A DNA stretch of 64,000 nucleotides from Allobosea sp. (GCA_017307955.1 JAFKFV010000013.1:124001-188000); one strand, 5' to 3'. Numbered from the stretch's first letter, positions 26,084 through 35,417 are shown. The notes: generated by a model not told the origin, from the letters alone. Program-made: numbers and translations.

Positions 26084-27262
26084 ATGGTGGCATCGGGCCG
26101 CAAGGGAGAAAACCGCCGTCTCCTGACCAAGATCGCTCAAGGCGGCCGCGATCCATCCCTCACCGGGCCCTTCGTCAATCCACCCGTCGTGCACGCCTCG
26201 ACCGTGCTTTTCGGCGATGTCGACAGCATGCGCCCCGGCGGCCAGCCCTATGTCTATGGCCGCATCGGCACGCCGACGACCGAGGCGCTCGAATCCGCCA
26301 TCGCCGAGCTCGAGGGCGCGGAAGGCGCGGTGATCTGCCCCTCCGGCCTCGGCGCGATCTCGGCGGCGCTGCTGGCGCTTCTCTCGAGCGGCGACCATCT
26401 CCTGATGGCCGACAATGTCTATGACCCTGCCCGCACGCTGGCGACGACGCTTCTCGCCCGCATGGGCATCGAGACCACCTTCTTCGATCCGACGATCGGG
26501 GCGGGCGTCGATAGCCTGATGCGCGAGACGACCCGGGTCGTGTACCTGGAAAGCCCCGGCTCGCTGACCTTCGAGATGACCGACATCCCGGCGATCGCCG
26601 CGGCGGCCCATGCCCGCGGCGCGCTGGTCGTGACCGACAACACCTGGGCGACGCCCTATTTCTGCCGCCCGCTGTCGCTCGGCGCCGATGTCTCGCTGAT
26701 GGCGGGGACGAAATATATCGGCGGCCATTCCGACGTGATGATCGGCACCGTCGCCGCCGCGCCCTCGGCTTTTGCGAAGATCCGCGAGGCCTATGTGACG
26801 CTCGGCCTCTGCGTCGGGCCGGACGACATCTTCCTGGCGCTCAGGGGCCTCCGGACACTCGGCGTGCGCCTCGAGCATCACATGCGCTCCGGCCTCGCCG
26901 TTGCCCGCCATCTCGCCAGCCGGCCGGAAGTCGCCGCCGTGCTGCATCCCGCCCTCCCCAACCACCCCGGCCATGCGCTGTTCGAGCGCGACATGGACGG
27001 CGCCTCGGGCCTTTTCGGCGTGGTGCTGGACGGCTGGAGCCGCGAGAAGACCAACGCCTTCCTGGAGGCGCTGTCTATCTTCTCGCTCGGCTATTCCTGG
27101 GGTGGCTTCGAGAGCCTCGCGATCCCGGCGCGGCTGAACCGCACCGCGACGCAATGGGACGCCGCCGGGCCGCTGATCCGCCTGCATGTCGGGCTCGAGG
27201 ACACGGAGGACCTCATCGCCGATCTCGACGCCGCCTTCGCGCGGGTCGGCAATCTCGCCTGA
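26084..27262 (+). CDS. metC: cystathionine beta-lyase / Cys-Met metabolism PLP enzyme
   Basis: A 392-residue fold-type I PLP enzyme. It cleaves cystathionine to homocysteine, pyruvate and ammonia in methionine synthesis. Features are YGRIGTPTTEALESAIAELEGAEGAVICPSGLGAIS, the PLP-phosphate and aldehyde contacts DNTWATPYF, and the Schiff-base lysine in MAGTKYIGGHSD (Lys210). The C terminus has GYSWGGFESLA and RLHVGLEDTEDLIADL, typical of MetC rather than MetB/MetZ. It stands alone, divergent from aapJ and convergent with the LAB_N gene directly after its stop. Confidence 0.92.
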   Translation: MVASGRKGENRRLLTKIAQGGRDPSLTGPFVNPPVVHASTVLFGDVDSMRPGGQPYVYGRIGTPTTEALESAIAELEGAEGAVICPSGLGAISAALLALLSSGDHLLMADNVYDPARTLATTLLARMGIETTFFDPTIGAGVDSLMRETTRVVYLESPGSLTFEMTDIPAIAAAAHARGALVVTDNTWATPYFCRPLSLGADVSLMAGTKYIGGHSDVMIGTVAAAPSAFAKIREAYVTLGLCVGPDDIFLALRGLRTLGVRLEHHMRSGLAVARHLASRPEVAAVLHPALPNHPGHALFERDMDGASGLFGVVLDGWSREKTNAFLEALSIFSLGYSWGGFESLAIPARLNRTATQWDAAGPLIRLHVGLEDTEDLIADLDAAFARVGNLA

Positions 27263-27583
27263 TCAGGCCGTCTCGCGCCGCTCGCGGCGGATGAACCAGA
27301 CATTTCGCAGATAGATGAACAGGCCGCCGGCCTGGCCGGCGATGAAGACCGGGTCCTTGCGGTAGATGGCATAGACGAGCAGCAGCGCGCCGCCGAGGAT
27401 CGAGAAGGTCCAGAACGAGGCGGGCACGACGCTGCGCCGCGCCTTCTCGCTGGCTACCCACTGCACGACGAAGCGCATGGTGAACAGCACCTGCGCCGCG
27501 AAGCCGAGCAGCACCCAGGCGTCGAGCTGCTGCACGAACACCGCATGCAGCCAGCCGCCCAGCGTGTTGAAGATATCAGCCAT
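27263..27583 (-). CDS. LAB_N domain small membrane protein
   Basis: A 106-residue protein with three hydrophobic helices (LDAWVLLGFAAQVLFTMRFVVQWVASE, ASFWTFSILGGALLLVYAIY, PVFIAGQAGGLFIYLRNVWFIRR). It matches the 'lipid-A-disaccharide synthase N-terminal' domain family, which exists as short stand-alone proteins. It overlaps the GT2 gene by 8 bp, as last gene of a four-gene operon. In rhizobia and elsewhere such proteins accompany polyprenyl-phosphate sugar synthases. A role in making or flipping the lipid-linked sugar is inferred. Confidence 0.88.
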   Translation of the reverse strand: MADIFNTLGGWLHAVFVQQLDAWVLLGFAAQVLFTMRFVVQWVASEKARRSVVPASFWTFSILGGALLLVYAIYRKDPVFIAGQAGGLFIYLRNVWFIRRERRETA

Positions 27584-28355
27584 CGATGGAGATCTCCGTG
27601 GGGCTGGGGATCCGCTTGCGTCGCCGCTTCAGCCACCAGACGCCGATGAGGTCGAGCGCGCCCTGCAGGCCGCGGTCGAGAATGCCGTATTTCGACTGGC
27701 CGTGCCGGCGGTTGCGGTCGACGACGTCGATATGCGTGACGCGGTAGCCCTCGCGGATGGCGAGCGCCGGCAGATAGCGGTGCCAGCCGTCGAAATAGGG
27801 AAAGAGCAGGAACATCTCGCGGCGGAGCGCCTTCAGCCCGCAGCCGGAATCGCGCGTGCCGTCCTGAAGGATCGCGCCGCGAACCTTGTTCGCGAGCCGC
27901 GAGGCGACGCGCTTGGCGCCGGAATCGGTGCGTTTCAGCCGCTGGCCGGCGGCGATGCCCATCATCGGCCCACCGGCCTCCAGCGCATCGATGAGCGCCG
28001 GCATGAAGGCCGGATCGTTCTGCCCGTCGCCGTCGATCGTGACGACGATCGGCGCCTTTGCCGCGAGGAGCCCGGTGCGCACCGCGGCGCTCTGGCCGCA
28101 GGACTGCGCATGGCGGACGAGCCGCAGCCAGGGGCGCTCGCGCATCAAGGCGAGGATGGCGCGGTCGGTGCCGTCGTCGGAGCCGTCGTCGATGACCATG
28201 ATCTCGAAGGCGCGGGCGCCGAGCGCGACGCGGATCTCCTCGATCAGCTCGGGAAGATTCTCGGCTTCGTTCTTGCCCGGAATCACGACCGAGACCGACG
28301 GAGAACCGGCGTCAGGCGCCATCGGTCGGCTCTCTTCGGTGTGAAAGTCTTGCAT
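27576..28355 (-). CDS. family 2 glycosyltransferase, polyprenyl-phosphate sugar synthase-like (ArnC/DPM1 type)
   Basis: A 259-residue GT2 enzyme with VSVVIPGKNEAENLPELIEEI at the N terminus, VIDDGSDDGT, TIDGDGQNDP (DXD-like) and DSGCGLKALRREMFLLFPYFDGWHRYLPAL. It has no C-terminal transmembrane pair, only a basic WWLKRRRKR tail. This type usually transfers a sugar from a nucleotide to undecaprenyl phosphate on the cytosolic face. Start 28355 overlaps the PAP2 gene by 44 bp; ATG 28322 with AGAGAG upstream (11-bp overlap) is equally possible. It overlaps LAB_N by 8 bp. Confidence 0.88.
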   Translation of the reverse strand: MQDFHTEESRPMAPDAGSPSVSVVIPGKNEAENLPELIEEIRVALGARAFEIMVIDDGSDDGTDRAILALMRERPWLRLVRHAQSCGQSAAVRTGLLAAKAPIVVTIDGDGQNDPAFMPALIDALEAGGPMMGIAAGQRLKRTDSGAKRVASRLANKVRGAILQDGTRDSGCGLKALRREMFLLFPYFDGWHRYLPALAIREGYRVTHIDVVDRNRRHGQSKYGILDRGLQGALDLIGVWWLKRRRKRIPSPTEISIDG

Positions 28356-29265
28356 CGCCGCGGTCTCCAAGCGAGGCCAGCGCCGGGATGTAGCGCGGCC
28401 GGCCGGCCATCGCATCGACGAGGCCGGCCAGTGCCGTCACGGTCCGCGCGGGGCTTCGCCATGCGCCGCGGATCGTTCCGAGGCGCGCCGTTATAGTGCC
28501 GGTGCGCCTGCGGCGGAAGGCCCAACCGGCGCGGGCGAAGACCCCGGCCAGCCACATCGTGAAGCCGAAGCCGAGCAGGAGGCCGGCGGTCACGTCGGAG
28601 GGATAATGCGCGCCGACGACGACGCGGCTGGCGCCGATCAGGAGGCCGAACAGCAGCAGGCCGATCCGCCAGCGCGTGAAGACGAGAAAGCCGAGCGCAA
28701 TGAGTGCCCCGCCGGTCGCCGAATGGCCCGAGGGAAAGCTCTGATAGGCCCAGGCGAAGTGGAGCGGCTGCAGCGTCAGCGCGCCGAATTCGTCGAAGGT
28801 CGGCGGACGGCCGCGGCCGATCGGCTGCTTGACGATGTTAACGAGGAGGCCGACGCCGCCGATCGAGGCGAAGACGAAGGCGGCGAGCGCCCCGACCTCG
28901 GCCCAGAAGGCACGCACGAATCGGGGGACGCGCCCCCAGCTGCCGAAGAGCAGGAACAGGAAGAAAAGCCCGGCCGGCCACAGCTCCCACTGCGACTTGC
29001 CTGCATCCGAGACGATCTCGAAGAGGCCGCGGACGAAGCCAGGCACGGCGCGCGCGCGGGCAACCGAGATCGCGTCGAAGGCGAAGCCGGCCGCGAGCAC
29101 GATCAGGAAGCAGGAGACCCAGATCGCGACCCACTCCGTCACGGAGAGGCGCGGCACGGGTCTCTGTCGCGCGCCAACGCGGAGAGCGCGGGCGCGGATC
29201 GCGGCGACATTAGCGGAGAAGCGATTGCCGAGCGCCTTCAAGCCGGTCGGTGCCTCGCCCGTCAC
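28312..29265 (-). CDS. PAP2-family membrane phosphatase (LpxE/LpxF/BacA-like class)
   Basis: A 317-residue integral membrane phosphatase. The three PAP2 motifs are complete: KQPIGRGRP (about 146-154), PSGHS (about 175-179) and SRVVVGAHYPSD (about 212-223). There are about six helices. It starts at GTG 29265, sharing GTGA with the stop of the GT39 gene. PAP2 enzymes act on lipid A phosphates, undecaprenyl pyrophosphate or phosphatidic acid. The neighbours (GT39, GT2, LAB_N) favour lipid A or a polyprenyl phosphate; the exact substrate is unknown. Confidence 0.9.
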   Translation of the reverse strand: MTGEAPTGLKALGNRFSANVAAIRARALRVGARQRPVPRLSVTEWVAIWVSCFLIVLAAGFAFDAISVARARAVPGFVRGLFEIVSDAGKSQWELWPAGLFFLFLLFGSWGRVPRFVRAFWAEVGALAAFVFASIGGVGLLVNIVKQPIGRGRPPTFDEFGALTLQPLHFAWAYQSFPSGHSATGGALIALGFLVFTRWRIGLLLFGLLIGASRVVVGAHYPSDVTAGLLLGFGFTMWLAGVFARAGWAFRRRRTGTITARLGTIRGAWRSPARTVTALAGLVDAMAGRPRYIPALASLGDRGDARLSHRREPTDGA

Positions 29266-30983
29266 TTCGGCGCCCCCGCAGCGGTGAAGACGTGCATTTC
29301 GAGGAAGCGGCCGCCATTGATGTTGTAGCCGCTCACCACCGCCGCCTCCTTGGGTGCAAGGCCGAGATCGTCGGCGCGCGAATTGAACATCGGCAGCTGG
29401 CGCTTCTCGACGAAGGCGACGCGGCAGCCGCCCTCGGCGAGGAAGCTCGCGGCGCGCTCGCCATCGACGAGCGCGATCGAGGTTCCGCCGAGGAAGACGA
29501 GGCTCGGCTCCTCGAAGCCGGCGCTGGCGAAGGCAGGCCTGGCGCAGGAGGCCGCAGCGTCGCCGGCGGCGACCAGCCGCTCGCTGAGCCGCGTCTGCTG
29601 CAGTCCCGGCAGGACCTGGCCGAAGGCGCCCCAATAGGCGACGACCGCCGCGAGACCGGCGACAAAAGCGCTCGCGACCGGCGAGACGCGGAAGAGGCGA
29701 GCCGAGGCGAAGCCGACGCCGGCGGCGACGAGCAGGATGACGACGCCGAGAACGGAAACCGGATCGCCGAGCAGCAGCGCGATGGCGATGCCGACCACCG
29801 CGAGGGCGAGCGGCATCAGCATGGGCGCCAGAGCGAGGAAGCGCATGAACCAGTGGCGGCTCGCGCGATGGATGACGCCACGATCGATTGCGTCCGCCGT
29901 CACCATCGCCATCAGCGGGAAGAGCGGCAGCACGTAATGCGGCAGCTTGGTCGGCACCGCCTCGACGGCCAGCCAGTAAGGGATGACGGACGCGGCGGCA
30001 TAGAGCAGCGCCGGCTGCCGCAGCCGGTCGAGGATCGAGCCGAGGCCGGCGAGAAAATAGGCGGCGAGCGGCCAGAAGGTGAAGACGAAGATCAGCGCAT
30101 AGGCGCCGGGCGGCGCGCCATGCGATTCCTGGACGCTGACGACCTTCTGGAACAGATCCTTGCCGAGCGCCTCCTGATAGAAGGCGCCGCCGCTGGCGAG
30201 CCCGATGGCGATGAACCAGGGCGCGACGACGATCACCATCCAGACGAGGCCGGGCAGCGGCGCCAGCCGCTTCAGCCAGGCGAAGGAGCCGTTGGCGATC
30301 GAGAGCATCACGACCGGGCAGGCGATGGCACCGACGCCGACCGGCCCCTTGAGCAGGATCGAGGCGCCGAGCGCCGTCCAGAAGATCGCGGCGAGGCGCA
30401 GCGAACGCTCGGCTGTCGGCGACAGATAGGCCCGCGCCAGCGCGCCATGGGCGGCGGTGATCGTCACCAGGAGCATCATGTCGGTCTTTGCGAGCCGCGC
30501 CTCGACGCCGAGCAGGATGGTCGTCGCGACCAGCATGCCGGCGAGGAGCGCGGCGCGCGGCCGGCCGAAGGCGATCGTCACCCACCAGGTCAGCAGCGCC
30601 GCCGCGATGCCGCCGATGAGCGAGGGAAGGCGATAGATGAAAATCGGCGCGTCGGGGCCGCTGCCGGTCAGGAAGACAGCCGCCGATTGCAGCCAGTAGA
30701 TGCCGATCGGCTTCTTGTAGCGCGCCTCGTCCTGGAAGCGGATGTCGAGATAATTGCCGCTCTCGACCATCTGATGCGTCGCCTGGGCGAAGCGTGGCTC
30801 ATCGCGGTCGATGGGCGGCAGCGTGGCGAAACCGGGCAGGAAGGCCAGGAAGGCGACGATCGCGATCGCGGCGAGGCTCGCGGCCGGCGATGCGGCGAGC
30901 CTGTCGGCCAGCGTCTCGATGGCGCGGGCGATGCGGCGCAGCCGCTCCCCCCCTGCCAGTTCAGGCGTCACCGTGCTCGTCAC
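29262..30983 (-). CDS. family 39 glycosyltransferase, ArnT/Rgt-like
   Basis: A 573-residue polytopic transferase. It has an N-terminal helix and the GT39/83 catalytic motif IDRDEPRF (Asp61, Glu62) in the first periplasmic loop, then YKKPIGIYWLQSAAV and about 11-12 helices. A C-terminal soluble periplasmic domain ends GRFLEMHVFTAAG. Enzymes of this class move a sugar from a polyprenyl-phosphate donor to lipid A or a protein. It starts at GTG 30983 with AAGG upstream, is first gene of the operon, and is divergent from the DUF2339 gene. The donor is presumably made by the GT2 gene in the same operon. Confidence 0.92.
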   Translation of the reverse strand: MTSTVTPELAGGERLRRIARAIETLADRLAASPAASLAAIAIVAFLAFLPGFATLPPIDRDEPRFAQATHQMVESGNYLDIRFQDEARYKKPIGIYWLQSAAVFLTGSGPDAPIFIYRLPSLIGGIAAALLTWWVTIAFGRPRAALLAGMLVATTILLGVEARLAKTDMMLLVTITAAHGALARAYLSPTAERSLRLAAIFWTALGASILLKGPVGVGAIACPVVMLSIANGSFAWLKRLAPLPGLVWMVIVVAPWFIAIGLASGGAFYQEALGKDLFQKVVSVQESHGAPPGAYALIFVFTFWPLAAYFLAGLGSILDRLRQPALLYAAASVIPYWLAVEAVPTKLPHYVLPLFPLMAMVTADAIDRGVIHRASRHWFMRFLALAPMLMPLALAVVGIAIALLLGDPVSVLGVVILLVAAGVGFASARLFRVSPVASAFVAGLAAVVAYWGAFGQVLPGLQQTRLSERLVAAGDAAASCARPAFASAGFEEPSLVFLGGTSIALVDGERAASFLAEGGCRVAFVEKRQLPMFNSRADDLGLAPKEAAVVSGYNINGGRFLEMHVFTAAGAPK

Positions 30984-31179
30984 GCGAACCTTGCCGTTGC
31001 CTCTGCCGCCTCCGCCCTCGGAGCGGGATACAGGGAACGGCGCGGCCCGGCAACACTCGTCGCGGCCGGAAGGCCCTGTCTCCGCATGGCGATGCTGTCC
31101 GTCTCACGACGCGGGCCGGCCGCCGCGGCGATAGACGGCGATCACAACGTCGCCGCGTTGGGCATGCTATGCCATCGCC

Positions 31180-33903
31180 ATGGATGGATTGATCGCCCTC
31201 GGGATTCTGCTCCTGCTCGCACTGCCGGTTCTGACGGTGGTGTCGTTCTTCATGCTGATCGGCACGCGCCGGCGGCTCACGGAGGTCGAGAAGCGGCTGA
31301 TCGCGATGGAACTCCGCGCAGCGGGCGGAGCGGCGATCGCGGCTGCTCCCGGAGAGGCCGCGATTCCTCCGGAAGCAGCGGTCGCCCCTGACCCCGGACT
31401 GGCACAGCCCGAATCCATGGAAGCCCCGGCGAGCGAGGATAGGGCAGCAACCGAGGCGGCCGGCGAGGCGCCGCCCGCTCCCGAGGCGCCCTCTGCCCCG
31501 CCCGCGCCGGCCAAGCCGCGCGAAAGCCTCGAGCAGCGCCTCGGCGCGCGCTGGGCCGTCTGGGTCGGCGGCCTGGCGCTGGCACTCGGCGCGATCTTCC
31601 TCGTCCGCTATTCGATCGATGCCGGACTGATCGGACCGGGCGTGCGCATCGCGCTCGCCGCCGCCTTCTCGATCGCGCTGCTCGCCGGCGGCGAATGGCT
31701 GCGCCGCTCGCCGCGCGTCACCGCCTTTTCGGCGATTCCCGCTGCCAATATCCCCGGCATCCTCACGGCGGCCGGTACGGTCGGCCTGTTCGCGACCGCC
31801 TATGGCGCCTATGCGCTTTACGGCATGATCGGGCCGGCCCTCGCCTTCCTGCTGCTGGCGGTGATCGGCCTTGCCACCATGGCCGCCGCGGCGCTGCACG
31901 GGCCCTGGCTCTCCGGGCTCGGGCTCGTCGGCGCCCATGCCGCGCCGCTGCTCGTCTCCTCGACCAAGCCCGATTTCGCCATTCTCGCGCTCTACCTCAC
32001 CGTCGTGACCGCAGCCGCCTTCGGCCTCGCAAGGCTGCGGCGCTGGCGCTGGCTGGCCATTGCGGCGTCGGTGGCGGCGCTCGGCTGGGGCTTCTTCGTG
32101 CTCTTCATCGGCGGCGATCCGGTCGTTGAAGCGGCCTATGCCATCGCCTTCATGATCCTCGCGCTGCTCGCGCTCGTTGTCGACGCCCATGACGCCGACG
32201 AAAGCCCGGCGCGGCCGGATTTTCTGGCGACGCTGGTTCTCGCGGGCGCGGCGGCGCTGCTGGTGACCGGCGCCATCGCGGATGATTTCGGGGCGACCGG
32301 CGTCGGCGCGGCGCTGATCGGCGGTGCGCTGCTGCTCGCCGCGGCCTGGCGCTATGACGCGGCCGCCCTCTTGTCCGGTGTCGCGGCGCTGCTGCTGCTC
32401 GGCCTTCTCTATTTCTGGCCGGCCGCCGCGCAGGTCGCCGCCGCGCCGACTACCTATGTCGCCGATGCGGTCGCGGCCTGGTTCCCGTTGCCCGAAGCCG
32501 TCGCGTTCTTCGCCAATACAGCCACGATCGGCAGCGCCGCGCTGATCGGCGCCGCTCTGCTGCATCCGCGCCGGCGGCCGGCGCCGGTGGCCTTCGCCGT
32601 CGCCGCGCTCGCGGGCGCGGCCGCGGCGGGCCCGCTGCTCGCCCTCGCCGTCGCCTATCTCCGCATCTCGGGCTTCACCTCGAACCTCGTCCTCGCGGCG
32701 ATCGCCTTCGCGCTGGCTGGCCTCTATGCCGCGCTGACGAACCGCTCGACGGCGCGCGAAGCGGACGACCCCACCGCGGCCATCACCACCGGCATGTATG
32801 CCGCCGGCGCAGTCGGCGGCATCGCCTTCGGCCTCACCATGGCGCTCGATGGCGGCATGCTGACGACGGCGCTGGCGCTCGCGAGCCTCGGCACCGCCTG
32901 GGTCGAGACGCGCAGGCCCATCCCGGCGCTGCGCTATGCCGTGCTGGTCATGGCGGCGGCGGTGTTCGGCCGCATCGTCTGGGACCCCTATGTCTTCGAC
33001 ATCCGCAGCGGCGGCGCCGTCTATGGCTCGATCCTGGCGGGCTACGGCATCCCGACGCTCGCCTTCGCCGGCGCAGCCATGTTGCTGCACCGCCGCGAAA
33101 GCGACCGGCCGGCATTGGCCGCCGAGGGGATCGCCATCACGCTGTTCGCCCTCATGGTGGTGTTCGAGATCCATGCCGTGACCTTCGGCGGCGATCTGCT
33201 GACGCCCTCGACCCGGCTCGGCGAACAGGGGCTGCTCACGGCGGCGGCGTTCGCCTTCTCGCTCGGGCTGGCAAGGATCGGACGAAAGCGTTCGAGCCCC
33301 GTCTTCGCCGGGGCAGCGATCCTCTTCCGCGCGCTCGGCCTCGCCAATGCCGTGCTGTCGCTCGGCATCGCCCTCAATCCGCTGGTGACGGGCGACGCGG
33401 TCGCGGGCTCGGCCCTCCTCAACGAGATCGTGCTCGCCTACTGGCTGCCGGCGATCCTGGCCGGGCTGCTCGCTCTGCAGCCCCTGCCGGGTGGCGCGAC
33501 ATCGGTGCGGCGCTGGCTGCGGCTCGCGACGGGCTTCGTCGCGCTGGCGCTCGCCTTCGGCGGCGTCTCGCTGGAGATCCGGTTCCTCTTCGCAGCGAGC
33601 GCCGATCTTTCGGCCGGCGGCGTCGGCGCGGCGGAATCCTACACCTACTCCGCCGTCTGGCTCGCGATGGGTCTCGCGCTTCTGCTCGCCGGCCTCTTCG
33701 CCGACGCCAAAGCGATCCGCATCGCCTCGGCCGCGCTCATCCTCATCGCCGTGCTCAAGGTCTTCCTGATCGACATGGGCAATCTCGAAGGGGTCTGGCG
33801 CGCGCTCTCCTTCATGGGCCTCGGCCTCGTGCTGATCGGCATCGGGCTCCTCTACCAGCGGCTGCTGTTCGGGCGGCGGGCCGAGGTCGCACCGGACGGC
33901 TGA
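31180..33903 (+). CDS. DUF2339 giant polytopic membrane protein
   Basis: A 907-residue protein. It has an N-terminal helix, a short coiled-coil-like stretch (RRRLTEVEKRLIAMELRA) and an Ala/Pro/Glu-rich linker (about 50-105). RWAVWVGGLALALGAIFLVRYSIDAGLIGPGVRI then begins a run of more than 20 predicted helices. This matches DUF2339, a family of unknown function. The charged signature FLIDMGNLEGVWRALSFMGLGLVLIGIGLLYQRLLF ends the protein, as in the family. It is probably monocistronic and shares a 196-bp divergent promoter region with the GT39 operon. Confidence 0.93.
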   Translation: MDGLIALGILLLLALPVLTVVSFFMLIGTRRRLTEVEKRLIAMELRAAGGAAIAAAPGEAAIPPEAAVAPDPGLAQPESMEAPASEDRAATEAAGEAPPAPEAPSAPPAPAKPRESLEQRLGARWAVWVGGLALALGAIFLVRYSIDAGLIGPGVRIALAAAFSIALLAGGEWLRRSPRVTAFSAIPAANIPGILTAAGTVGLFATAYGAYALYGMIGPALAFLLLAVIGLATMAAAALHGPWLSGLGLVGAHAAPLLVSSTKPDFAILALYLTVVTAAAFGLARLRRWRWLAIAASVAALGWGFFVLFIGGDPVVEAAYAIAFMILALLALVVDAHDADESPARPDFLATLVLAGAAALLVTGAIADDFGATGVGAALIGGALLLAAAWRYDAAALLSGVAALLLLGLLYFWPAAAQVAAAPTTYVADAVAAWFPLPEAVAFFANTATIGSAALIGAALLHPRRRPAPVAFAVAALAGAAAAGPLLALAVAYLRISGFTSNLVLAAIAFALAGLYAALTNRSTAREADDPTAAITTGMYAAGAVGGIAFGLTMALDGGMLTTALALASLGTAWVETRRPIPALRYAVLVMAAAVFGRIVWDPYVFDIRSGGAVYGSILAGYGIPTLAFAGAAMLLHRRESDRPALAAEGIAITLFALMVVFEIHAVTFGGDLLTPSTRLGEQGLLTAAAFAFSLGLARIGRKRSSPVFAGAAILFRALGLANAVLSLGIALNPLVTGDAVAGSALLNEIVLAYWLPAILAGLLALQPLPGGATSVRRWLRLATGFVALALAFGGVSLEIRFLFAASADLSAGGVGAAESYTYSAVWLAMGLALLLAGLFADAKAIRIASAALILIAVLKVFLIDMGNLEGVWRALSFMGLGLVLIGIGLLYQRLLFGRRAEVAPDG

Positions 33904-33955
33904 CCGGAACCCTGCTGGTGGCGGTGCGTTCACCTTTCGAACAGGGAGAACGCTC

Positions 33956-34255
33956 ATGTCCGATCCGACCCAGCCTTATCCGCTTCCCGGCCAGCCGGGC
34001 GAGGGCGTGCCGCCCGGGCAGCCGATGCCGCCGATGCACGACCCGATCCCGTCGCCGGAGCCGACCCGCCAGCCGCCGGATATTCCGGGCAATGTGCCGC
34101 GCGAGTTGCCGCAGCAGGAGCCGCAGGAGCTGCCGCCCACCAATCCGAAGGGCGGCCCGACGCCCTATCCGGTGAACGATCCCGCGGTCGACGACCAGCC
34201 GGGGTCGGAGCCGGACTATGTGCCGCCGCTGCAACCTGAGCCGCCGGTGATGTAA
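33956..34255 (+). CDS. proline-rich small protein of unknown function
   Basis: A 99-residue product in which about one third of residues are proline, with Gln and Glu, and no hydrophobic helix or signal peptide. A good ribosome-binding site, GGGAGAA, precedes the ATG by 5 bp, and it lies 52 bp after the DUF2339 gene on the same strand. An extended, disordered chain is expected. I do not recognise a family. Translation is supported only by the ribosome-binding site and gene spacing. Confidence 0.6.
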   Translation: MSDPTQPYPLPGQPGEGVPPGQPMPPMHDPIPSPEPTRQPPDIPGNVPRELPQQEPQELPPTNPKGGPTPYPVNDPAVDDQPGSEPDYVPPLQPEPPVM

Positions 34256-34315
34256 GCGGCGTGCAATCCGCTTGACGCTGCGAGGCGGCTTGGCCATGAC
34301 AAGGCCGAGCCCGGC

Positions 34316-35395
34316 ATGAAAGACAGCGACCGCACAGCGCCCATCCTGATCGTCGGCCCATCCTGGGTCGGCGATATGGTCATGGCTGCGAGCCTGGTCG
34401 CGGCGCTGAAGAAGCGCCATCCCGGACGGGCGGTCGACATGCTCGCCCCACCCTCCTCGCTTCCCATTGCCAGCCTCATCACCGGCGTCGAGCGGACGAT
34501 CCCGCTGGCGCTCGGCCACGGCGAACTCGGTCTTCTTGATCGCTGGAAGATCGGCCGGACCTTGCGCGAGCGCCGCTATGGCACCGCGATCATCCTGCCG
34601 CGCGCCTTCAAGGCTGCCATCCCGCCCTTCGCCGCCGGCATCCCCGAGCGCATCGGCTATGCCGCCGAGGGGCGCTCGATCCTCCTGACCGATGCGCGGC
34701 CTGACAGCGAGCGCAAGACGGCGCGCACCATCGACCGCTTCGTGGCCTTGGCGGGACCCGCCGGCGAGCCGCCGCCCTCGCCCCGCCCGGTGCTGCGCAT
34801 GCCGCGCCATGACCGCGGCGAACTGGAGGCGAAGCTCGGGCTCGACCTGTCACTGCCCTCGATCGCCTTCTGTCCCGGCGCGGAATATGGCCCGGCCAAG
34901 CGCTGGCCGGCGGAGAAATTCGCGGCGCTGGCCGGCATCGCCCATCAGGGCGGCTACCGGGTGCGCCTTTTCGGTGGGCCTAAGGACAAGCCGATCACGG
35001 CCGAGATCGCGGCGAAGGCGGGCGTGCCGGTCGACGATCTCGCGGGCCGCACCAGCCTCCTCGACGCCTCCGTGCTGCTCGGCCTTTCCGATGTCGTTGT
35101 CAGCAATGATACGGGCCTCATGCATGTGGCGGGCGCGCTCGACCGGCCGCTGGTCGTCCTCTACGGCTCCAGCTCGGAGAGACTGACGCCGCCGACGGCG
35201 CCGAATGCCGAGGCGCTGTCGCTCGAACTCTCCTGCCGCCCGTGCTTCCAGCGCACCTGTCCGCTGGGCACGCTGGCCTGCCTCGAAGGCATCGAGCCAC
35301 TGTCCGTCTTCGCCGCCGTGCGCCGTGTCGCCGCCGCGGCTCTTTCCATGCCGGGCCCGCTTGGGCTATCCACGCGGCGGCCGTCGGGCATCTGA
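34316..35395 (+). CDS. waaF: ADP-heptose:LPS heptosyltransferase II
   Basis: A 359-residue GT9 enzyme that adds the second heptose to the LPS inner core on the cytosolic face. Features are LIVGPSWVGDMVMAASLVAALK at the N terminus, FCPGAEYGPAKRWPAEKFAAL in the donor domain, and SNDTGLMHVAGALDRPLVVLYGSSS with RPCFQRTCPLGTLACLEGI. The Cys-rich end is typical of WaaF. It starts the heptose operon waaF-hldD-gmhB-hldE-AGE. Confidence 0.94.
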   Translation: MKDSDRTAPILIVGPSWVGDMVMAASLVAALKKRHPGRAVDMLAPPSSLPIASLITGVERTIPLALGHGELGLLDRWKIGRTLRERRYGTAIILPRAFKAAIPPFAAGIPERIGYAAEGRSILLTDARPDSERKTARTIDRFVALAGPAGEPPPSPRPVLRMPRHDRGELEAKLGLDLSLPSIAFCPGAEYGPAKRWPAEKFAALAGIAHQGGYRVRLFGGPKDKPITAEIAAKAGVPVDDLAGRTSLLDASVLLGLSDVVVSNDTGLMHVAGALDRPLVVLYGSSSERLTPPTAPNAEALSLELSCRPCFQRTCPLGTLACLEGIEPLSVFAAVRRVAAAALSMPGPLGLSTRRPSGI

Positions 35396-35417
35396 CCGCG
35401 GCGAGCGGGATGGACGC

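Noticed and set aside
30961..33957. A 998-codon open frame antisense to the DUF2339 gene
   Set aside because: It has repetitive Arg/Glu/Asp/Gly-rich composition with no domain. The sense strand encodes a clear polytopic family.
34254..34273. Terminator after the proline-rich small gene
   Set aside because: There is a 6-bp hairpin (aagcgg/ccgctt) but no T-tract, so termination is not supported.
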